Shown in pieces: positions 19,082-28,983 of a stretch of DNA of 64,000 bases. Origin of the DNA: Mycobacteroides sp. LB1 (lineage in GTDB: Bacteria; Actinomycetota; Actinomycetes; Mycobacteriales; Mycobacteriaceae); assembly GCF_013449725.1 (NCBI RefSeq), contig NZ_JACCFF010000003.1, positions 310,001-374,000 on the forward strand, in the 5' to 3' direction. Each line of letters starts with the position of its first letter. Position 1 is the first letter of the stretch. A model generated the notes under the pieces. That model was not told the DNA's origin, ran no database searches, and saw nothing but the letters and a program-made list of their open reading frames with translations. The position numbers and the translations under genes were made by a program.

Positions 19082-19266
19082 AGGATATCTGTCGTCCCCG
19101 GACGCGTCTGCGGGCTGGCTGATTGGTAACGCCGGGCCCTCGGAGGGCGATGAAAAGACGTTGTCGGCACAACCGTCCCAAAAAATTCGGGTCAGGTGTT
19201 GCGTTGGAGATCCCTGACCACTAGCTTGATCTCACGGTGTGATTCAAGTTACACACCACGCGGACT

Positions 19267-19291
19267 GTGGCCCACGCCTCTCGAGGGCCAC
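19267..19291 (+). promoter_or_regulatory. Inverted repeat in the whiB4 leader
   Basis: GTGGCCC (19267-19273) and GGGCCAC (19285-19291) form a 7-bp dyad 21 bp before the whiB4 GTG. A second dyad, GGTCAG...CTGACC, lies further upstream near 19192-19219. Either may be a regulator site in the 231-bp ponA2-whiB4 divergent region. Confidence 0.35.
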
Positions 19292-19312
19292 TAGTGACAG
19301 AAGGGATCGCCA

Positions 19313-19660
19313 GTGTCAGCTACACGGCCAGCCACCCGGAATACGAGTGCATTGAATGTGGCGGTATCGATTGACGTTGGAGAAGCGCGCATTGCATGGG
19401 TGGCCCAGGCCAGATGCAGACAAGCCGACCCCGACGAATTGTTCGTCCGCGGAGCGGCACAGCGTAAGGCCGCAGTCATCTGCAGGCACTGCCCGGTGAT
19501 GATGGAATGCGGCGCCGATGCGCTGGATAACCGGGTGGAATTCGGCGTGTGGGGCGGACTGACCGAACGGCAGCGTCGCGCGATGCTCAAGGCTCATCCC
19601 GATGTGGATTCCTGGGCCGACTTCTTCGCCGCGCAGCGTAAGCACAAGAGCGCGGTCTAA
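19313..19660 (+). CDS. whiB4: WhiB-family iron-sulfur regulator (WhiB4)
   Basis: A 115-aa protein from GTG. Four cluster Cys appear as QARC, then ICRHC and MMEC (C-Xn-C-X2-C-X5-C), followed by the turn FGVWGGLTERQRR that defines WhiB proteins and a basic tail KHKSAV for DNA. WhiB4 holds a redox-sensitive [4Fe-4S] cluster and, in M. tuberculosis, tunes oxidative and beta-lactam stress responses. Its place divergent from ponA2 supports the subtype. Confidence 0.93.
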   Translation: MSATRPATRNTSALNVAVSIDVGEARIAWVAQARCRQADPDELFVRGAAQRKAAVICRHCPVMMECGADALDNRVEFGVWGGLTERQRRAMLKAHPDVDSWADFFAAQRKHKSAV

Positions 19661-19734
19661 GACGTAGCGTCGAGCGCGCACTCAGGTGTCGGGTTCTGAT
19701 AGACCCGAATACCTGGATGCGCGCTCGTTGCGTT

Positions 19735-20856
19735 TTAGGGAGCGACCCCGGTGATCTGATCGGCGATGGCGCGCAGCGCCTCCAGATCGGAGACATCGAA
19801 CGGCAGTGAGGGCACCCCGACGATCGGTACCGTCGGATTTGCGCTAGTGAACCGCGACAGCAGCCGGATCTCACGCTTGGCGGTCGCCGCGCGCTCGGCG
19901 TGAATCTGTAGCACGGCCCCCGGGAGGCTGTATTCGCCCGATTCTTCGAGGTTTTCGGCGACGTCGACGGCGCGCTCGACGGTCAGGCTGGACAGCGTGG
20001 GATGGGTGCGGTTGAGGATGAGGCCGGCCAGCGGCATGCCCTCCTGTGTCAGCCGCTCGACGAAGAATGTCGCCTCGCGCAGTGCGTCGGGCTCGGCGGC
20101 CGACACCACGATGAACTGGGTGCTGCGTCGGCGCAGCAGTTCATAGGTGCGGTCCGCCTTTTCGCGGAATCCGCCGAACGTCGAGTCCAGTGATTGCACG
20201 AACATCGAAGCATCGGAAAGCAATTGCGATCCGAGCACCGTGGACAACGCCTTCATCGCCAGTCCGACGGCACCGGTGACGATGCGACCCAGGCCTCGGC
20301 TGGAGCCCAGCAGCATCTTCCAGAGGCGTCCATCCATGAAGCTGCCCAACCGCTTTGGCGCATCCAGGAAGTCCAGCGCATTGCGGGACGGCGGAGTGTC
20401 AACCACGATCAGGTCCCATTTGTCTTCATGGAGAAGCTGTCCGAGCTTCTCCATGGCCATGTATTCCTGTGTGCCCGACATGGAGGTGGCGACTGTCTGA
20501 TAAAACTTGTTGTCCAGAATCGCTTGTGCGCGGCCGGATCCCGCGTGCTGGACCACCAACTCGTCGAAGGTGCGTCGCATGTCCAGCATCATTGCGAACA
20601 GCTCGCCCTTGAGTCCGTCGATCTGCACCTGTTGCGGGGTGTTGCCCAGCTCCTCGATACCGAGTGACTGCGCCAGCCGGCGCGCCGGGTCGATGGTCAG
20701 CACCACCACGGTGCGGCCGTACTCCGCGGCGCGCACTGCAACCGACGCGGCGGTCGTGGTCTTGCCGACACCGCCTGCACCGCAGCAGACTAAGACGCGG
20801 TTCTTGCGGTCTTCGAGGATGGCCGCCATGTCCAAGACGGCAGGTGTGTTGCTCAT
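19735..20856 (-). CDS. Get3/ArsA-type ATPase, second of a pair (Rv3680-like)
   Basis: A 373-aa protein. The deviant Walker A is [17 protein letters not shown], switch I lies in [15 protein letters not shown], and [18 protein letters not shown] is the switch II/Walker B. No arsenite-binding Cys set is seen. In M. tuberculosis Rv3679-Rv3680 form a heteromeric ATPase linked to growth on glycerol and cell envelope stress. The start overlaps the stop of the partner gene by four bases, so they are produced together. Confidence 0.92.
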   Translation of the reverse strand: MSNTPAVLDMAAILEDRKNRVLVCCGAGGVGKTTTAASVAVRAAEYGRTVVVLTIDPARRLAQSLGIEELGNTPQQVQIDGLKGELFAMMLDMRRTFDELVVQHAGSGRAQAILDNKFYQTVATSMSGTQEYMAMEKLGQLLHEDKWDLIVVDTPPSRNALDFLDAPKRLGSFMDGRLWKMLLGSSRGLGRIVTGAVGLAMKALSTVLGSQLLSDASMFVQSLDSTFGGFREKADRTYELLRRRSTQFIVVSAAEPDALREATFFVERLTQEGMPLAGLILNRTHPTLSSLTVERAVDVAENLEESGEYSLPGAVLQIHAERAATAKREIRLLSRFTSANPTVPIVGVPSLPFDVSDLEALRAIADQITGVAP

Positions 20857-21884
20857 CGGACTCCCTGTTCGGCCAGGCTCTCGGCCAGTTCGTAGAGGCT
20901 GCCCAGATCGACACCGTCGGCCAAGGTAGGCAATTCCAGTCGCGGTATCTGCAGCTCGCCGAGCAGCTCCTCGCTCTCGGCGCGCGCCCGCATCCGTGTC
21001 GCATGCTCGATGGTCTCGGTGAGTAGACCTGCGAAGTCTGCATCGGAAAGGGTGGCGTTGTTGTCGCTCAACGCTTTACGCACAGCGTCGGCGTCGATGA
21101 CGCCCTCGGCCGCCTTGTCGAGGTCCGTGGGGGACAAGTGCGGTACCACCGTTCGGTTGACGATCACGCTGCCCACCGGCATGTCCATCGCGGTGAGTTC
21201 GGCGATGGCCTCGGCAGTCTCTTGCATGGGCAGCGCTTCCAGCAGCGTCACCAGGTGGATGGCCGTCTGATCCGAGTGCAGCAGCTTGCGCACACCCTCG
21301 GACTGCGAGTGGATCGGGCCGCCCTTGGCGATATCGGACAACGCCGACGTCACATCGAGGAAGCGCGCGATCCGGCCGGTGGGCGGGGCATCGACCACGA
21401 CGGCGTCGTACACATGCCGTCCGGATTTGTCGACGCGGACGATGCACTCCTTGATCTTTCCGGTGAGGATGACATCACGTAGACCGGGCGCGATGGTGGT
21501 GGCGAACTCGATGGCGCCGATGCGCTTCATCGCGCGTCCGGCCAACCCGAGGTTGTAGAACATCTCGAGGTACTCCATGAACGCCGTCTCGATCTCGATG
21601 GCGAGCGCGTTCACTGCTCCGCCGCCCTCGGCGGTGGCGATCTTGAGTTCCTTCGGTGCTAGCGGAGGTACGTCGAAAAGCTGGGCGATGCCCTGGCGAT
21701 TTTCGACCTCGATCAGCAGCACTTTTCGGCCGCCCGCGGCCAGCGCAAGGGCCAGGGCCGCGGCGATGGTGGACTTTCCGGTCCCACCCTTGCCTGTCAC
21801 AAAGTGCAGTCGCGCATTTGCGACCCGTGCGGGCCAGGCATTGGTTGGAGTCCCTGCATCGTTGTCAGAGGAAGTGTTCACCAC
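20853..21884 (-). CDS. Get3/ArsA-type ATPase, first of a pair (Rv3679-like)
   Basis: A 343-aa protein starting at one of two adjacent GTG codons. The P-loop is [22 protein letters not shown] with the signature Lys. [22 protein letters not shown] is the switch II region. It lacks a GET-type client-binding helix that I can recognise. It is paired with the downstream ATPase through an ATGA overlap, and divergent from the 21953 operon. Confidence 0.92.
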   Translation of the reverse strand: MVNTSSDNDAGTPTNAWPARVANARLHFVTGKGGTGKSTIAAALALALAAGGRKVLLIEVENRQGIAQLFDVPPLAPKELKIATAEGGGAVNALAIEIETAFMEYLEMFYNLGLAGRAMKRIGAIEFATTIAPGLRDVILTGKIKECIVRVDKSGRHVYDAVVVDAPPTGRIARFLDVTSALSDIAKGGPIHSQSEGVRKLLHSDQTAIHLVTLLEALPMQETAEAIAELTAMDMPVGSVIVNRTVVPHLSPTDLDKAAEGVIDADAVRKALSDNNATLSDADFAGLLTETIEHATRMRARAESEELLGELQIPRLELPTLADGVDLGSLYELAESLAEQGVR

Positions 21885-21952
21885 GCACGCATGCTAGCCG
21901 TCCGCAGTCGAGCCGATGTCGGAACGTCTGTGCTTGTCCTAGGGTTGCCTGT

Positions 21953-22114
21953 ATGACCGAACGCACCGTATGGGAGTACGCCACCGTCCCGCTGCTCACT
22001 CACGCCACCAAGCAGATACTGGACCAGTGGGGAAGCGACGGCTGGGAGCTGGTGAGCGTGCTGCCCGGGCCCACCGGTGAACAGCACGTCGCCTACCTGA
22101 AGCGGGCGAAATGA
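21953..22114 (+). CDS. DUF4177 small protein
   Basis: A 53-aa protein starting with MTERTVWEYATVPL. The motif LDQWGSDGWELVSVLP is the hallmark of DUF4177 (WGxxGWELV). It overlaps the RidA gene by ATGA, making a plus-strand operon of DUF4177, RidA, MBL hydrolase and EamA permease. Function unknown. The same small gene is annotated at this position in other mycobacteria (near Rv3678). Confidence 0.85.
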   Translation: MTERTVWEYATVPLLTHATKQILDQWGSDGWELVSVLPGPTGEQHVAYLKRAK

Positions 22115-22572
22115 GTACGCATAGTGCTCGGTTGGCCGAGCTCGGTATCGAACTGCCCGCCGTCGCGGCGCCCTTGGCGGCGTATCAGCCCGCGGTGCGC
22201 AGCGGCAACCACGTCTACACCTCCGGGCAGCTGCCCATCGTGGACGGCAGCCTGATTACCGCGGGCAAGGTCGGCGCCGAGGTGACCCCCGAGGACGCCA
22301 AGGCATTGGCCCGCACCTGCGCCCTCAATGCGCTGGCCGCCGTGGACTCCCTGGTTGGGATCGACAAGGTCGTGAAGGTGGTCAAGGTCGTCGGATTCGT
22401 CGCATCGGCACCGGGATTCACCGGCCAGCCCGGTGTCGTCAACGGGGCATCAGAGCTCCTAGGCGAGGTGTTCGGCGAGGCAGGCGTGCATGCCCGCTCA
22501 GCCGTGGGCGTTGCGGAGCTGCCGATCAACGCACCCGTCGAGGTGGAGCTGATCGTCGAGGTCCAGGAGTGA
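22111..22572 (+). CDS. RidA/YjgF family protein (Rv3678c-like)
   Basis: A 153-aa protein. The family pattern is present: G.HVYTSGQLPIVDG near residue 35, ALNALAAVDSLVGIDKVVKVVKVVGFVASAPGF, and the terminal GVHARSAVGVAELPINAPVEVELIVEV, including the Arg that in RidA binds the carboxylate of an imine or enamine (here in HARSAVG). RidA enzymes hydrolyse reactive 2-aminoacrylate. Which branch this one belongs to is not clear. Confidence 0.9.
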   Translation: MSTHSARLAELGIELPAVAAPLAAYQPAVRSGNHVYTSGQLPIVDGSLITAGKVGAEVTPEDAKALARTCALNALAAVDSLVGIDKVVKVVKVVGFVASAPGFTGQPGVVNGASELLGEVFGEAGVHARSAVGVAELPINAPVEVELIVEVQE

Positions 22573-22579
22573 ACACGGC

Positions 22580-23365
22580 GTGACCCACCCCGCGTATGGC
22601 CAGCTGCGGCCGGTGACCGAGACCGCCTCGGTGCTGCTGGCCAACAATCCGGGGATGATGACGTTGGAAGGCACCAACACCTGGGTGCTGCACGCACCCG
22701 GCAGCGACGAGATCGTCATCGTCGACCCCGGCCCGGCCGTTGCGGCTGGTGACCCGGACGTGCACGTCGAGGCGCTCGCGAAAATCGGCAAGGTGGCCTT
22801 GATCCTGGTCAGCCATCGCCATTTCGACCACACCGGCGGCGTCGACCGTCTCGTCGAGCTGACCGGTGCTCCGGTGCGCGCCGCCGACCCGGCATGGTTG
22901 CGTGGGGATTCGGTGGCGCTGGCCGATGGCGAGCGCATCGATGTCGCGGGGTTGTCGATCTCGGTGCTGGCCACCCCAGGGCATAGCGATGACTCGGTGT
23001 CCTTCGTTCTCGATGACGCGGTACTGACCGCCGACACCATCCTCGGCCGGGGAACCACGGTCATCGCGCAGGACGGCGGTGGTCTCGGCGACTACCTGGA
23101 GTCACTGAAACGATTGCAGGGTCTGGGCAAGCGGACGGTGCTGCCCGGCCATGGTCCGGAGCTGGGTGACCTGTCGGTGGTATCGGCCGAATACCTGGCC
23201 CACCGCGAGCAGCGTCTCGACCAGGTGCGTGGAGCGTTGGCCGCACTGGGTGAGGACGCCTCGGCGCGACAGGTGGTCGAACACGTCTACACCGATGTGG
23301 ACCCGTCACTGTGGGGTGCCGCTGAGTGGTCGGTGCAGGCACAGCTGGACTACCTGCGCCCGTAA
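22580..23365 (+). CDS. Metallo-beta-lactamase fold hydrolase (Rv3677c-like)
   Basis: A 261-aa protein from GTG. The metal motif is VSHRHFDHTGG (HxHxDH variant with RHFDH), further ligands are in ATPGHSDDSVSF and VLPGHGPELGD. The C-terminal helical part (HREQRLDQVRGAL..LGEDASARQVVEHVYTDV) resembles the LACTB2 winged-helix end. These are related to beta-lactamase-like endoribonucleases and glyoxalase-II-like enzymes; substrate unknown. Confidence 0.9.
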   Translation: MTHPAYGQLRPVTETASVLLANNPGMMTLEGTNTWVLHAPGSDEIVIVDPGPAVAAGDPDVHVEALAKIGKVALILVSHRHFDHTGGVDRLVELTGAPVRAADPAWLRGDSVALADGERIDVAGLSISVLATPGHSDDSVSFVLDDAVLTADTILGRGTTVIAQDGGGLGDYLESLKRLQGLGKRTVLPGHGPELGDLSVVSAEYLAHREQRLDQVRGALAALGEDASARQVVEHVYTDVDPSLWGAAEWSVQAQLDYLRP

Positions 23366-24211
23366 GTGAACTCGATTCCCCTTGCCCTCGCGGGCTCGTT
23401 CAGCTGGGGTATCAGCGACTTCATCGGCGGGCACGCCAGCAAGCGGCGGTCGACGCTCGCGGTGCTGGCGCTGAGCCGACCCGTAGGGCTGGCGGTGGTG
23501 GGACTCGTCGCACTGGTCACCTCTTCGTCGCATTTCGATGGCCGCACACTGCTGGGAATGCTTTCCGGGCCAGCAGCTTTCACGGCGCTTTACGCGTTGT
23601 ATCGCGCGCTTGCCATTGGGCCTATGGGGGTGGTGTCCCCGATCGCCGCGGTGGGGGCGGTGGTACCGGTCATCTGGGGCGCGATGATCGGGCAGTCGCT
23701 CTCGGGGCTGACCTACCTGGGGTTGGCCGGCACCCTTGTCGGCGTCGTGTTGGCCTCGGCTTCGGAGGGACTGGACGGGCAGCGTCCGGGGCGGCAGGTG
23801 CTCGTGTGGTCGTTCTTCTGCATGGTGATGTTCGGCGTCTGCATGATCCTGCTGGCCGAGGCCGGCAGATATCACCCCGTTGAGGCGGTGGTGATCTCCC
23901 GCGCTACCGAGGTGATGCTGATCCTCGTGCTCGGCGCGTTCAGCTGGAAGAGCCTGCGGGCGAACATGCACCCGCCATACGGAGTGGTGCCTTTCGCGGG
24001 TGTACTCGACACCTCGGCGATCCTGTTGTTCACCTACGCCTCAGCGCATGGAAGCCTCGGTGTGGCCGCGGTGCTGTCCTCGCTGTACCCGGTGGTGACG
24101 GTCCTCATCGCCCGCGTGGTGCTGCACGAGCGGCTCAGCCGGATTCAACAAGCCGGTGCCGTAGTGACACTCGTGTGCGTGGCGCTGGTGGCCATCAGCG
24201 CATCACCCTGA
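23366..24211 (+). CDS. EamA/DMT-family transporter
   Basis: A 281-aa protein whose GTG directly follows the TAA of the MBL gene. Ten hydrophobic helices in two EamA repeats, the first containing SWGISDFIGGHASKR and ALYALYRALAIGPMGVVSPIAAVGAVVPV, the second SAHGSLGVAAVLSSLYPVVTVLIARVVLHERLS. Typical drug/metabolite exporter. Substrate unknown. It ends 31 bp from the convergent crp gene. Confidence 0.9.
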   Translation: MNSIPLALAGSFSWGISDFIGGHASKRRSTLAVLALSRPVGLAVVGLVALVTSSSHFDGRTLLGMLSGPAAFTALYALYRALAIGPMGVVSPIAAVGAVVPVIWGAMIGQSLSGLTYLGLAGTLVGVVLASASEGLDGQRPGRQVLVWSFFCMVMFGVCMILLAEAGRYHPVEAVVISRATEVMLILVLGAFSWKSLRANMHPPYGVVPFAGVLDTSAILLFTYASAHGSLGVAAVLSSLYPVVTVLIARVVLHERLSRIQQAGAVVTLVCVALVAISASP

Positions 24212-24242
24212 GAAGGCACCTTCCGTGGGTGGCGCGTGGGAG

Positions 24243-24917
24243 CTATCGCGCTCGGCGGGCCAGGCGTTCGGAGTCAGAGATCAAGACGCTCTTGCCCTCC
24301 AGCCGGATCCAGCCACGGTGCGCGAAATCGGCCAGTGCCTTGTTCACGGTCTCGCGGGACGCGCCCACCAGCTGAGCGATCTCTTCCTGCGTCAGGTCGT
24401 GCGTCACGCGCAGTGAGCCGCCCTCCTGGGTGCCGAACCGCTGAGCCAGCTGCAGCAGCTGCTTGGCGACACGACCGGGCACATCGGTGAAGATCAAGTC
24501 AGCGAGATTGTTGTTGGTGCGGCGCAGGCGGCGGGCCAACACGCGCAGCAGCTGCTCGGCGATTTCCGGGCGGTCGCCGATCCAGGCGCGCAGCGCGTCC
24601 CGGTCCATCGATACGGCGCGCACCTCGGTGATGGTGGTGGCGCTCGAGGTCCGGGGCCCGGGGTCGAAGATCGACAGCTCACCGAACATGTCCGACGGGC
24701 CCATGATCGTCAGCAAGTTCTCACGGCCGTCGGGAGACCGGCGCCCGATCTTCACCTTGCCCGTGATGATGATGTACAGACGGTCGCCAGGCTCGCCCTC
24801 GGCGAACACCGTATGCCCGCGCGGAAAGTCAACTGGCTGCAGCTGCTTCGTCAGCGCCGAGATGGCACTCGGTTCGACACCCTGGAAGATTCCGGCCCTT
24901 GCCAGGATCTCGTCCAC
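24243..24917 (-). CDS. crp: Crp/Fnr-family transcription regulator
   Basis: A 224-aa protein. The cyclic-nucleotide domain has [21 protein letters not shown] and [26 protein letters not shown] (the cAMP phosphate-binding FGELS...RTSSA loop is complete). The HTH is [24 protein letters not shown]. It matches M. tuberculosis CRP (Rv3676) in length and context. A membrane adenylate cyclase is present in the same window (59295-60854). Confidence 0.95.
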   Translation of the reverse strand: MDEILARAGIFQGVEPSAISALTKQLQPVDFPRGHTVFAEGEPGDRLYIIITGKVKIGRRSPDGRENLLTIMGPSDMFGELSIFDPGPRTSSATTITEVRAVSMDRDALRAWIGDRPEIAEQLLRVLARRLRRTNNNLADLIFTDVPGRVAKQLLQLAQRFGTQEGGSLRVTHDLTQEEIAQLVGASRETVNKALADFAHRGWIRLEGKSVLISDSERLARRAR

Positions 24918-25012
24918 GTTTGCCCCTTACCCAAATTCGTTGGTCATGCTTGCGCTGGCCTGCTACCTCGACATGAGTCTAGAGGCCAGGTCGCTGAAGA
25001 ACGTGATCCAAG

Positions 25013-25390
25013 CTACACCGCTGCGCCACCGGCACGCAGTGAATCGACCACTGAATGCCGGGAGCGCAAGGTAGGTACACCCTCTTCACGCAGGCGATTC
25101 ATGGACAAACCGTTGACTCGTGGCTGGTTGTGGCCGTTTGCAGTGGCCTCGTAGATCGCCTCCAACGAGGGCTCGATGCGTTGCAATTGACGACGGTGCA
25201 AATCCTCGATGGCCGACGGCATGCCATCGCGCGCGAGCCGATTCATATCTGATGGACTGGCTTGGTCCAGAAAATCGGCGACCTCGCTCGGTTGCAAGGT
25301 ATGCCGCATCAACCCGGCTTCCAGCTTCCCCAGCCCAAGGCTGGCAAGCATGAGAAGTCCGGGTACCAACAACCCGAATAGGCCCGACAC
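25013..25390 (-). CDS. Small membrane protein between crp and nth (Rv3675 position)
   Basis: From GTG at 25390 the product is 125 aa: a hydrophobic N-terminal helix ([19 protein letters not shown]), then a charged helical part with [35 protein letters not shown] and [21 protein letters not shown]. It sits on the crp strand between crp and divergent nth, exactly where Rv3675 lies in M. tuberculosis. The frame stays open further upstream; GTG at 25429 is an alternative. No clear ribosome site is seen. Function unknown. Confidence 0.65.
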   Translation of the reverse strand: MSGLFGLLVPGLLMLASLGLGKLEAGLMRHTLQPSEVADFLDQASPSDMNRLARDGMPSAIEDLHRRQLQRIEPSLEAIYEATANGHNQPRVNGLSMNRLREEGVPTLRSRHSVVDSLRAGGAAV

Positions 25391-25506
25391 GGGTTGAAGT
25401 AAACACGTCCAAGATCTCGGCGAGGTCACGAAAAACAACCGGTTTGCCCTGCGCAGCGGGCGAAATGGTGTGGGTGCTTGTCTGGATGGACCGCTACCCT
25501 GGCCTT

Positions 25507-26316
25507 GTGGCAGCGACCGGATCAGCCTCCAAGCCCAGGGCGAAGTCGGCGGTGAAGGCGGTTCCGGAGTCGGGAACGCCGACGCGAACCTGGAAAACCG
25601 AGACGCACACGGGACTGGTCCGCCGTGCGCGACGGATGAATCGCACTCTGGCGCAGGCATTTCCACATGTCTACTGCGAGCTCGATTTCACCACGCCGCT
25701 GGAGTTGGCTGTTGCCACCATCTTGTCGGCACAATGCACCGACGTTCGCGTCAACATGGTGACGCCCGCGTTGTTCGCCAAATACCGCACCGCGGAGGAC
25801 TACGCCGGCGCCAACCGGGCCGAGCTCGAAGAGATGGTCCGCACCACCGGCTTCTACCGGAACAAGACGAACTCGATCATCGGCCTGGGTACTCAGCTGG
25901 TGGAGCGATACGGCGGTGAGGTGCCGCCACGGCTGAAGGACTTGGTCACCCTGCCCGGCATCGGCCGCAAGACTGCAAACGTGGTCCTGGGAAACGCCTT
26001 TGACATCCCCGGCATCACCGTCGACACGCATTTCGGGCGGCTGGTACGTCGCTGGCGGTGGACCGAGGAAGAAGATCCGGTCAAGGTCGAGCACATCGTC
26101 GGGGAGCTCATCGAACGCAAGGAATGGACCCTGCTTAGTCACCGGGTGATCTTCCACGGTCGACGGGTGTGCCATGCCCGCAAGCCCGCTTGCGGTATCT
26201 GCGTGCTGGCCAAGGACTGCCCGTCTTACGGGCTGGGTCCGACAGATCCGGAGCTTGCTGCGCCATTGGTGAAGGGCCCGGAAACCGAGCATCTGCTGGC
26301 TCTGGCCGGGTTGTGA
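25507..26316 (+). CDS. nth: Endonuclease III
   Basis: A 269-aa protein. The catalytic HhH-GPD region is [19 protein letters not shown] with the active Lys, and VDTHFGR carries the catalytic Asp. The [4Fe-4S] Cys are [17 protein letters not shown] (C-X6-C-X2-C-X5-C). A GTG at 25507 is taken as start: TACCCT at 25495-25500 is a good -10 that would place transcription start on this GTG, i.e. leaderless. It removes oxidised pyrimidines. It leads the nth-tlpA-nudix-marP operon. Confidence 0.93.
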   Translation: MAATGSASKPRAKSAVKAVPESGTPTRTWKTETHTGLVRRARRMNRTLAQAFPHVYCELDFTTPLELAVATILSAQCTDVRVNMVTPALFAKYRTAEDYAGANRAELEEMVRTTGFYRNKTNSIIGLGTQLVERYGGEVPPRLKDLVTLPGIGRKTANVVLGNAFDIPGITVDTHFGRLVRRWRWTEEEDPVKVEHIVGELIERKEWTLLSHRVIFHGRRVCHARKPACGICVLAKDCPSYGLGPTDPELAAPLVKGPETEHLLALAGL

Positions 26317-26317
26317 C

Positions 26318-26986
26318 GTGGTTCGGCTCACGACCGGGGCCCGGTGGACGATCGTCGGGGTGGTGCTGGTCGCGGCGCTGATCGCGGTCATGCTGCTGCA
26401 ACAGCGGGAGCAACTCCGGCGACCTGGGGCAGACCCCAACGATCAGGGGCTCGTCGCCGCCCGGGAACGCCGAGACGCCGACACCCCAGAAGCTCTCGCG
26501 GAGCTACGTCGTCAAGCGCAACTTCCACCCTGTCCGCAATCAGGCAGCACGCCTGGTCCATCGGCGCTGGCCACGATTTCGCTCGAATGCGCCGCGGATG
26601 GATCGACGGTGCAGGTGGGACTCGCGCTTGCGGGCCGAAATGTCGTGCTGAACCTGTGGGCCTACTGGTGTGGCCCCTGCGCCGATGAGTTACCTGCAAT
26701 GGCCGAGTTGCAGCGCCGTGCGGGCGACAAACTCACCGTTGTCACCGTGCACCAGGACGAGAACGAGGCCGCCGGGATTGCCAGACTGGCCGAGCTTCAC
26801 GTCAGGCTGCCGATGCTGCAGGACGGAGCCCGACGGATCGCCGCGGCCCTGAGGACGCCGAATGTCGTGCCCACGACCATTTTGATCCGCGCGGACGGTA
26901 GCGTTGCCCGAGTGCTACCGCGTTCGTTCACTTCGGCGGATGAGATCGGTGCCGAGGTCGAACAGGCATTGGGAGTGAGGTTCTAG
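26318..26986 (+). CDS. TlpA-like membrane-anchored thioredoxin-fold protein (Rv3673c-like)
   Basis: A 222-aa protein from GTG one base after the nth stop. An N-terminal anchor (WTIVGVVLVAALIAVMLLQQ) precedes a thioredoxin fold with active site NLWAYWCGPCADELPAM (WCGPC) and the cis-Pro loop NVVPTTILI. Two additional Cys (LPPCPQ, LECAAD) occur in the linker. It is an extracytoplasmic thiol oxidoreductase, possibly for cytochrome maturation or other exported proteins. Confidence 0.92.
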   Translation: MVRLTTGARWTIVGVVLVAALIAVMLLQQREQLRRPGADPNDQGLVAARERRDADTPEALAELRRQAQLPPCPQSGSTPGPSALATISLECAADGSTVQVGLALAGRNVVLNLWAYWCGPCADELPAMAELQRRAGDKLTVVTVHQDENEAAGIARLAELHVRLPMLQDGARRIAAALRTPNVVPTTILIRADGSVARVLPRSFTSADEIGAEVEQALGVRF

Positions 26987-26989
26987 ACA

Positions 26990-27721
26990 GTGACCATCGC
27001 TCCTTTGGCGCCCGGCGCGGCGCCCGACTGGATGCGTCCGCTGGTGGACAACGCCGGCAGCGTCAAGGACATCTATGGCCGCGGTGTGCACCCCGCGATC
27101 AAAGCGGTGCTGCGAGCGCGCACGCGGCCCTCCTCCGGCCGACCGGCGGCCGTACTGGTGCTGGTGTCCGCCGACGGCACCGTGACCGACCCAACCGAGG
27201 CCGATCTGCTGCTGACGGTGCGCGCATCGACCTTGCGTCAGCACAGCGGCCAGGTGTCGTTCCCCGGCGGTGCCACCGATCCGGGCGACGGGGGACCGGT
27301 GGGAACGGCATTGCGCGAAGCCCAGGAGGAGACGGGGCTGGACCCCGATCGCGTGCAACCGCTGACGGTGATGGACTCGCTGTTCATCCCGCCATCGGGC
27401 TTCCACGTCTCCCCGGTGCTGGCGTACTCACCCGATCCAGGGCCGGTTCTCGCCGTGGACCCGGGCGAAACCGCCGAGGTATCACGTGTGAAGATCGGTG
27501 ACCTCGTTGACCCGGCCAATCGGATCATGGTGACCAAGAAGACGTTTGGTATCCGCTACAGCGGACCGGCCTTCCTCTTGCCGGGGATGCTGGTGTGGGG
27601 CTTCACCGGGCAGATCATCTCGGCGATGCTGGAGGTGTCCGGTTGGGCGCGGCCATGGGACACTCGTAACCTTCGTGATCTTGATGAACTGCTGGCCGAG
27701 CACCTGGGAGGAGCGGTATGA
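26990..27721 (+). CDS. Nudix hydrolase, CoA pyrophosphatase type (Rv3672c-like)
   Basis: A 243-aa protein. The region SGQVSFPGGATDPGDGG.VGTALREAQEETGLD combines the CoA-type upstream motif (SGQ.SFPGG) and the Nudix helix REAQEETG with its metal-binding Glu residues. Such enzymes split CoA or CoA esters to 4'-phosphopantetheine and 3',5'-ADP. ATG of marP overlaps its stop by four bases. Confidence 0.9.
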   Translation: MTIAPLAPGAAPDWMRPLVDNAGSVKDIYGRGVHPAIKAVLRARTRPSSGRPAAVLVLVSADGTVTDPTEADLLLTVRASTLRQHSGQVSFPGGATDPGDGGPVGTALREAQEETGLDPDRVQPLTVMDSLFIPPSGFHVSPVLAYSPDPGPVLAVDPGETAEVSRVKIGDLVDPANRIMVTKKTFGIRYSGPAFLLPGMLVWGFTGQIISAMLEVSGWARPWDTRNLRDLDELLAEHLGGAV

Positions 27722-28983
27722 ATCTGAATCCGTCGCAGTGGCTCGATATCGGCGTCGTCGCCGTCGCGTTCATTGCTGCCGTATCCGGATGGCGTTCCGG
27801 CGCACTGGGTTCCCTCATGTCCTTCGTCGGTGTAATCCTGGGCGCAGTGGCGGGAATCATGCTGGCCCCGCATGTGGTGAGCAACCTTGAAGGGGCTCGT
27901 ACCAAGCTGTTCGCCTCTCTCATCCTCATCCTCGTGCTGGTGGTCATCGGCGAGGTGGCGGGCGTGGTGCTGGGCCGGGCTATGCGTGGCGCCATCAAAA
28001 ATCGGGTGGTCCGTACCGGGGATTCGGTGGTGGGGGTCGCGTTGCAGGTGGCCGCCGTGCTGGTCGCCGCGTGGCTGCTGTCCATCCCGATGCAGAGCTC
28101 CAACCAGCCGAATATCTCTGCGGCAGCACGCGAATCAAAGGTGCTCAGCCAGGTCGACAAGTACGCCCCCGACGAACTCCGTAAGGTCCCCAACGACCTG
28201 TCGAAGTTGCTGGATACTTCCGGGCTGCCCAGTGTGTTGCAGCCGTTCGGCAAGACCCCCATTGCGGCCGTCGACGCTCCCGACCCGGCGCTGGCCGACG
28301 GGCTGGTGGTGCGCGGAGCGCAGCCGAGCGTCGTCAAGATCAAGGGCATCGCCCGTAGCTGCCAAAAGTCGCTTGAGGGAACTGGATTCGTGATCGCCCC
28401 GCACCGGGTGATGTCGAACGCCCATGTGGTGGCCGGGACGAACAGCATCACCGTCGAGTCGGAGGGGCAGAACTTCGACGCCACCGTGGTGTCCTACGAC
28501 CCGAATGCGGACATCTCGATCCTCGCGGTTCCCGAGATGCCCGCGGCGCCCCTAGTTTTCGCGCCGAAGGCCGCCAAGACAGGTGACGACGCGATCGTGC
28601 TGGGTTACCCGGGCGGTGGAGACTATCGGGCGACACCGGCGCGGGTCCGGGAGATCATCGAACTGAACGGCCCGGATATTTACCGGTCCACCACGGTCAC
28701 CCGCGAGGTGTACACCGTCCGGGGTTCGGTGCTGCAGGGCAATTCCGGTGGTCCGTTGATCGACACGGAAGGCCGCGTGCTCGGCGTGGTCTTCGGGGCC
28801 GCGATCGACGATGACGACACCGGCTTCGCGCTCACCGCCAAACAGGTCCAGGATCAGCTCACCAAGGCCGGGCTTGCCGAGCCCGTCGGCACCGGCAGTT
28901 GCATTTCCGCTCCAGAGGCCAACAAGTCGCCGGAGCAGTCCGTCAACGGGCCGCAATCACCGGCGCCCCATAAAGTTCCGTAA
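27718..28983 (+). CDS. marP: Membrane serine protease MarP (acid resistance)
   Basis: A 421-aa protein. Four membrane helices (CvpA-like) occupy residues 1-130; the periplasmic trypsin-like domain follows with His in SNAHVVAG, Asp in DPNADISILAV and Ser in QGNSGGPLID. Cys in IARSCQ and GTGSCIS probably form the disulfide known to stabilise MarP. In M. tuberculosis MarP (Rv3671c) activates the peptidoglycan hydrolase RipA at low pH and is needed for acid survival. The 3' end overlaps the convergent alpha/beta hydrolase by 27 bp. Confidence 0.95.
   Translation: MNLNPSQWLDIGVVAVAFIAAVSGWRSGALGSLMSFVGVILGAVAGIMLAPHVVSNLEGARTKLFASLILILVLVVIGEVAGVVLGRAMRGAIKNRVVRTGDSVVGVALQVAAVLVAAWLLSIPMQSSNQPNISAAARESKVLSQVDKYAPDELRKVPNDLSKLLDTSGLPSVLQPFGKTPIAAVDAPDPALADGLVVRGAQPSVVKIKGIARSCQKSLEGTGFVIAPHRVMSNAHVVAGTNSITVESEGQNFDATVVSYDPNADISILAVPEMPAAPLVFAPKAAKTGDDAIVLGYPGGGDYRATPARVREIIELNGPDIYRSTTVTREVYTVRGSVLQGNSGGPLIDTEGRVLGVVFGAAIDDDDTGFALTAKQVQDQLTKAGLAEPVGTGSCISAPEANKSPEQSVNGPQSPAPHKVP

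Noticed and set aside
25522..26439. 305-codon minus-strand frame opposite nth and the TlpA-like gene
   Set aside because: The plus strand holds complete catalytic motifs of both genes; the minus frame has none.
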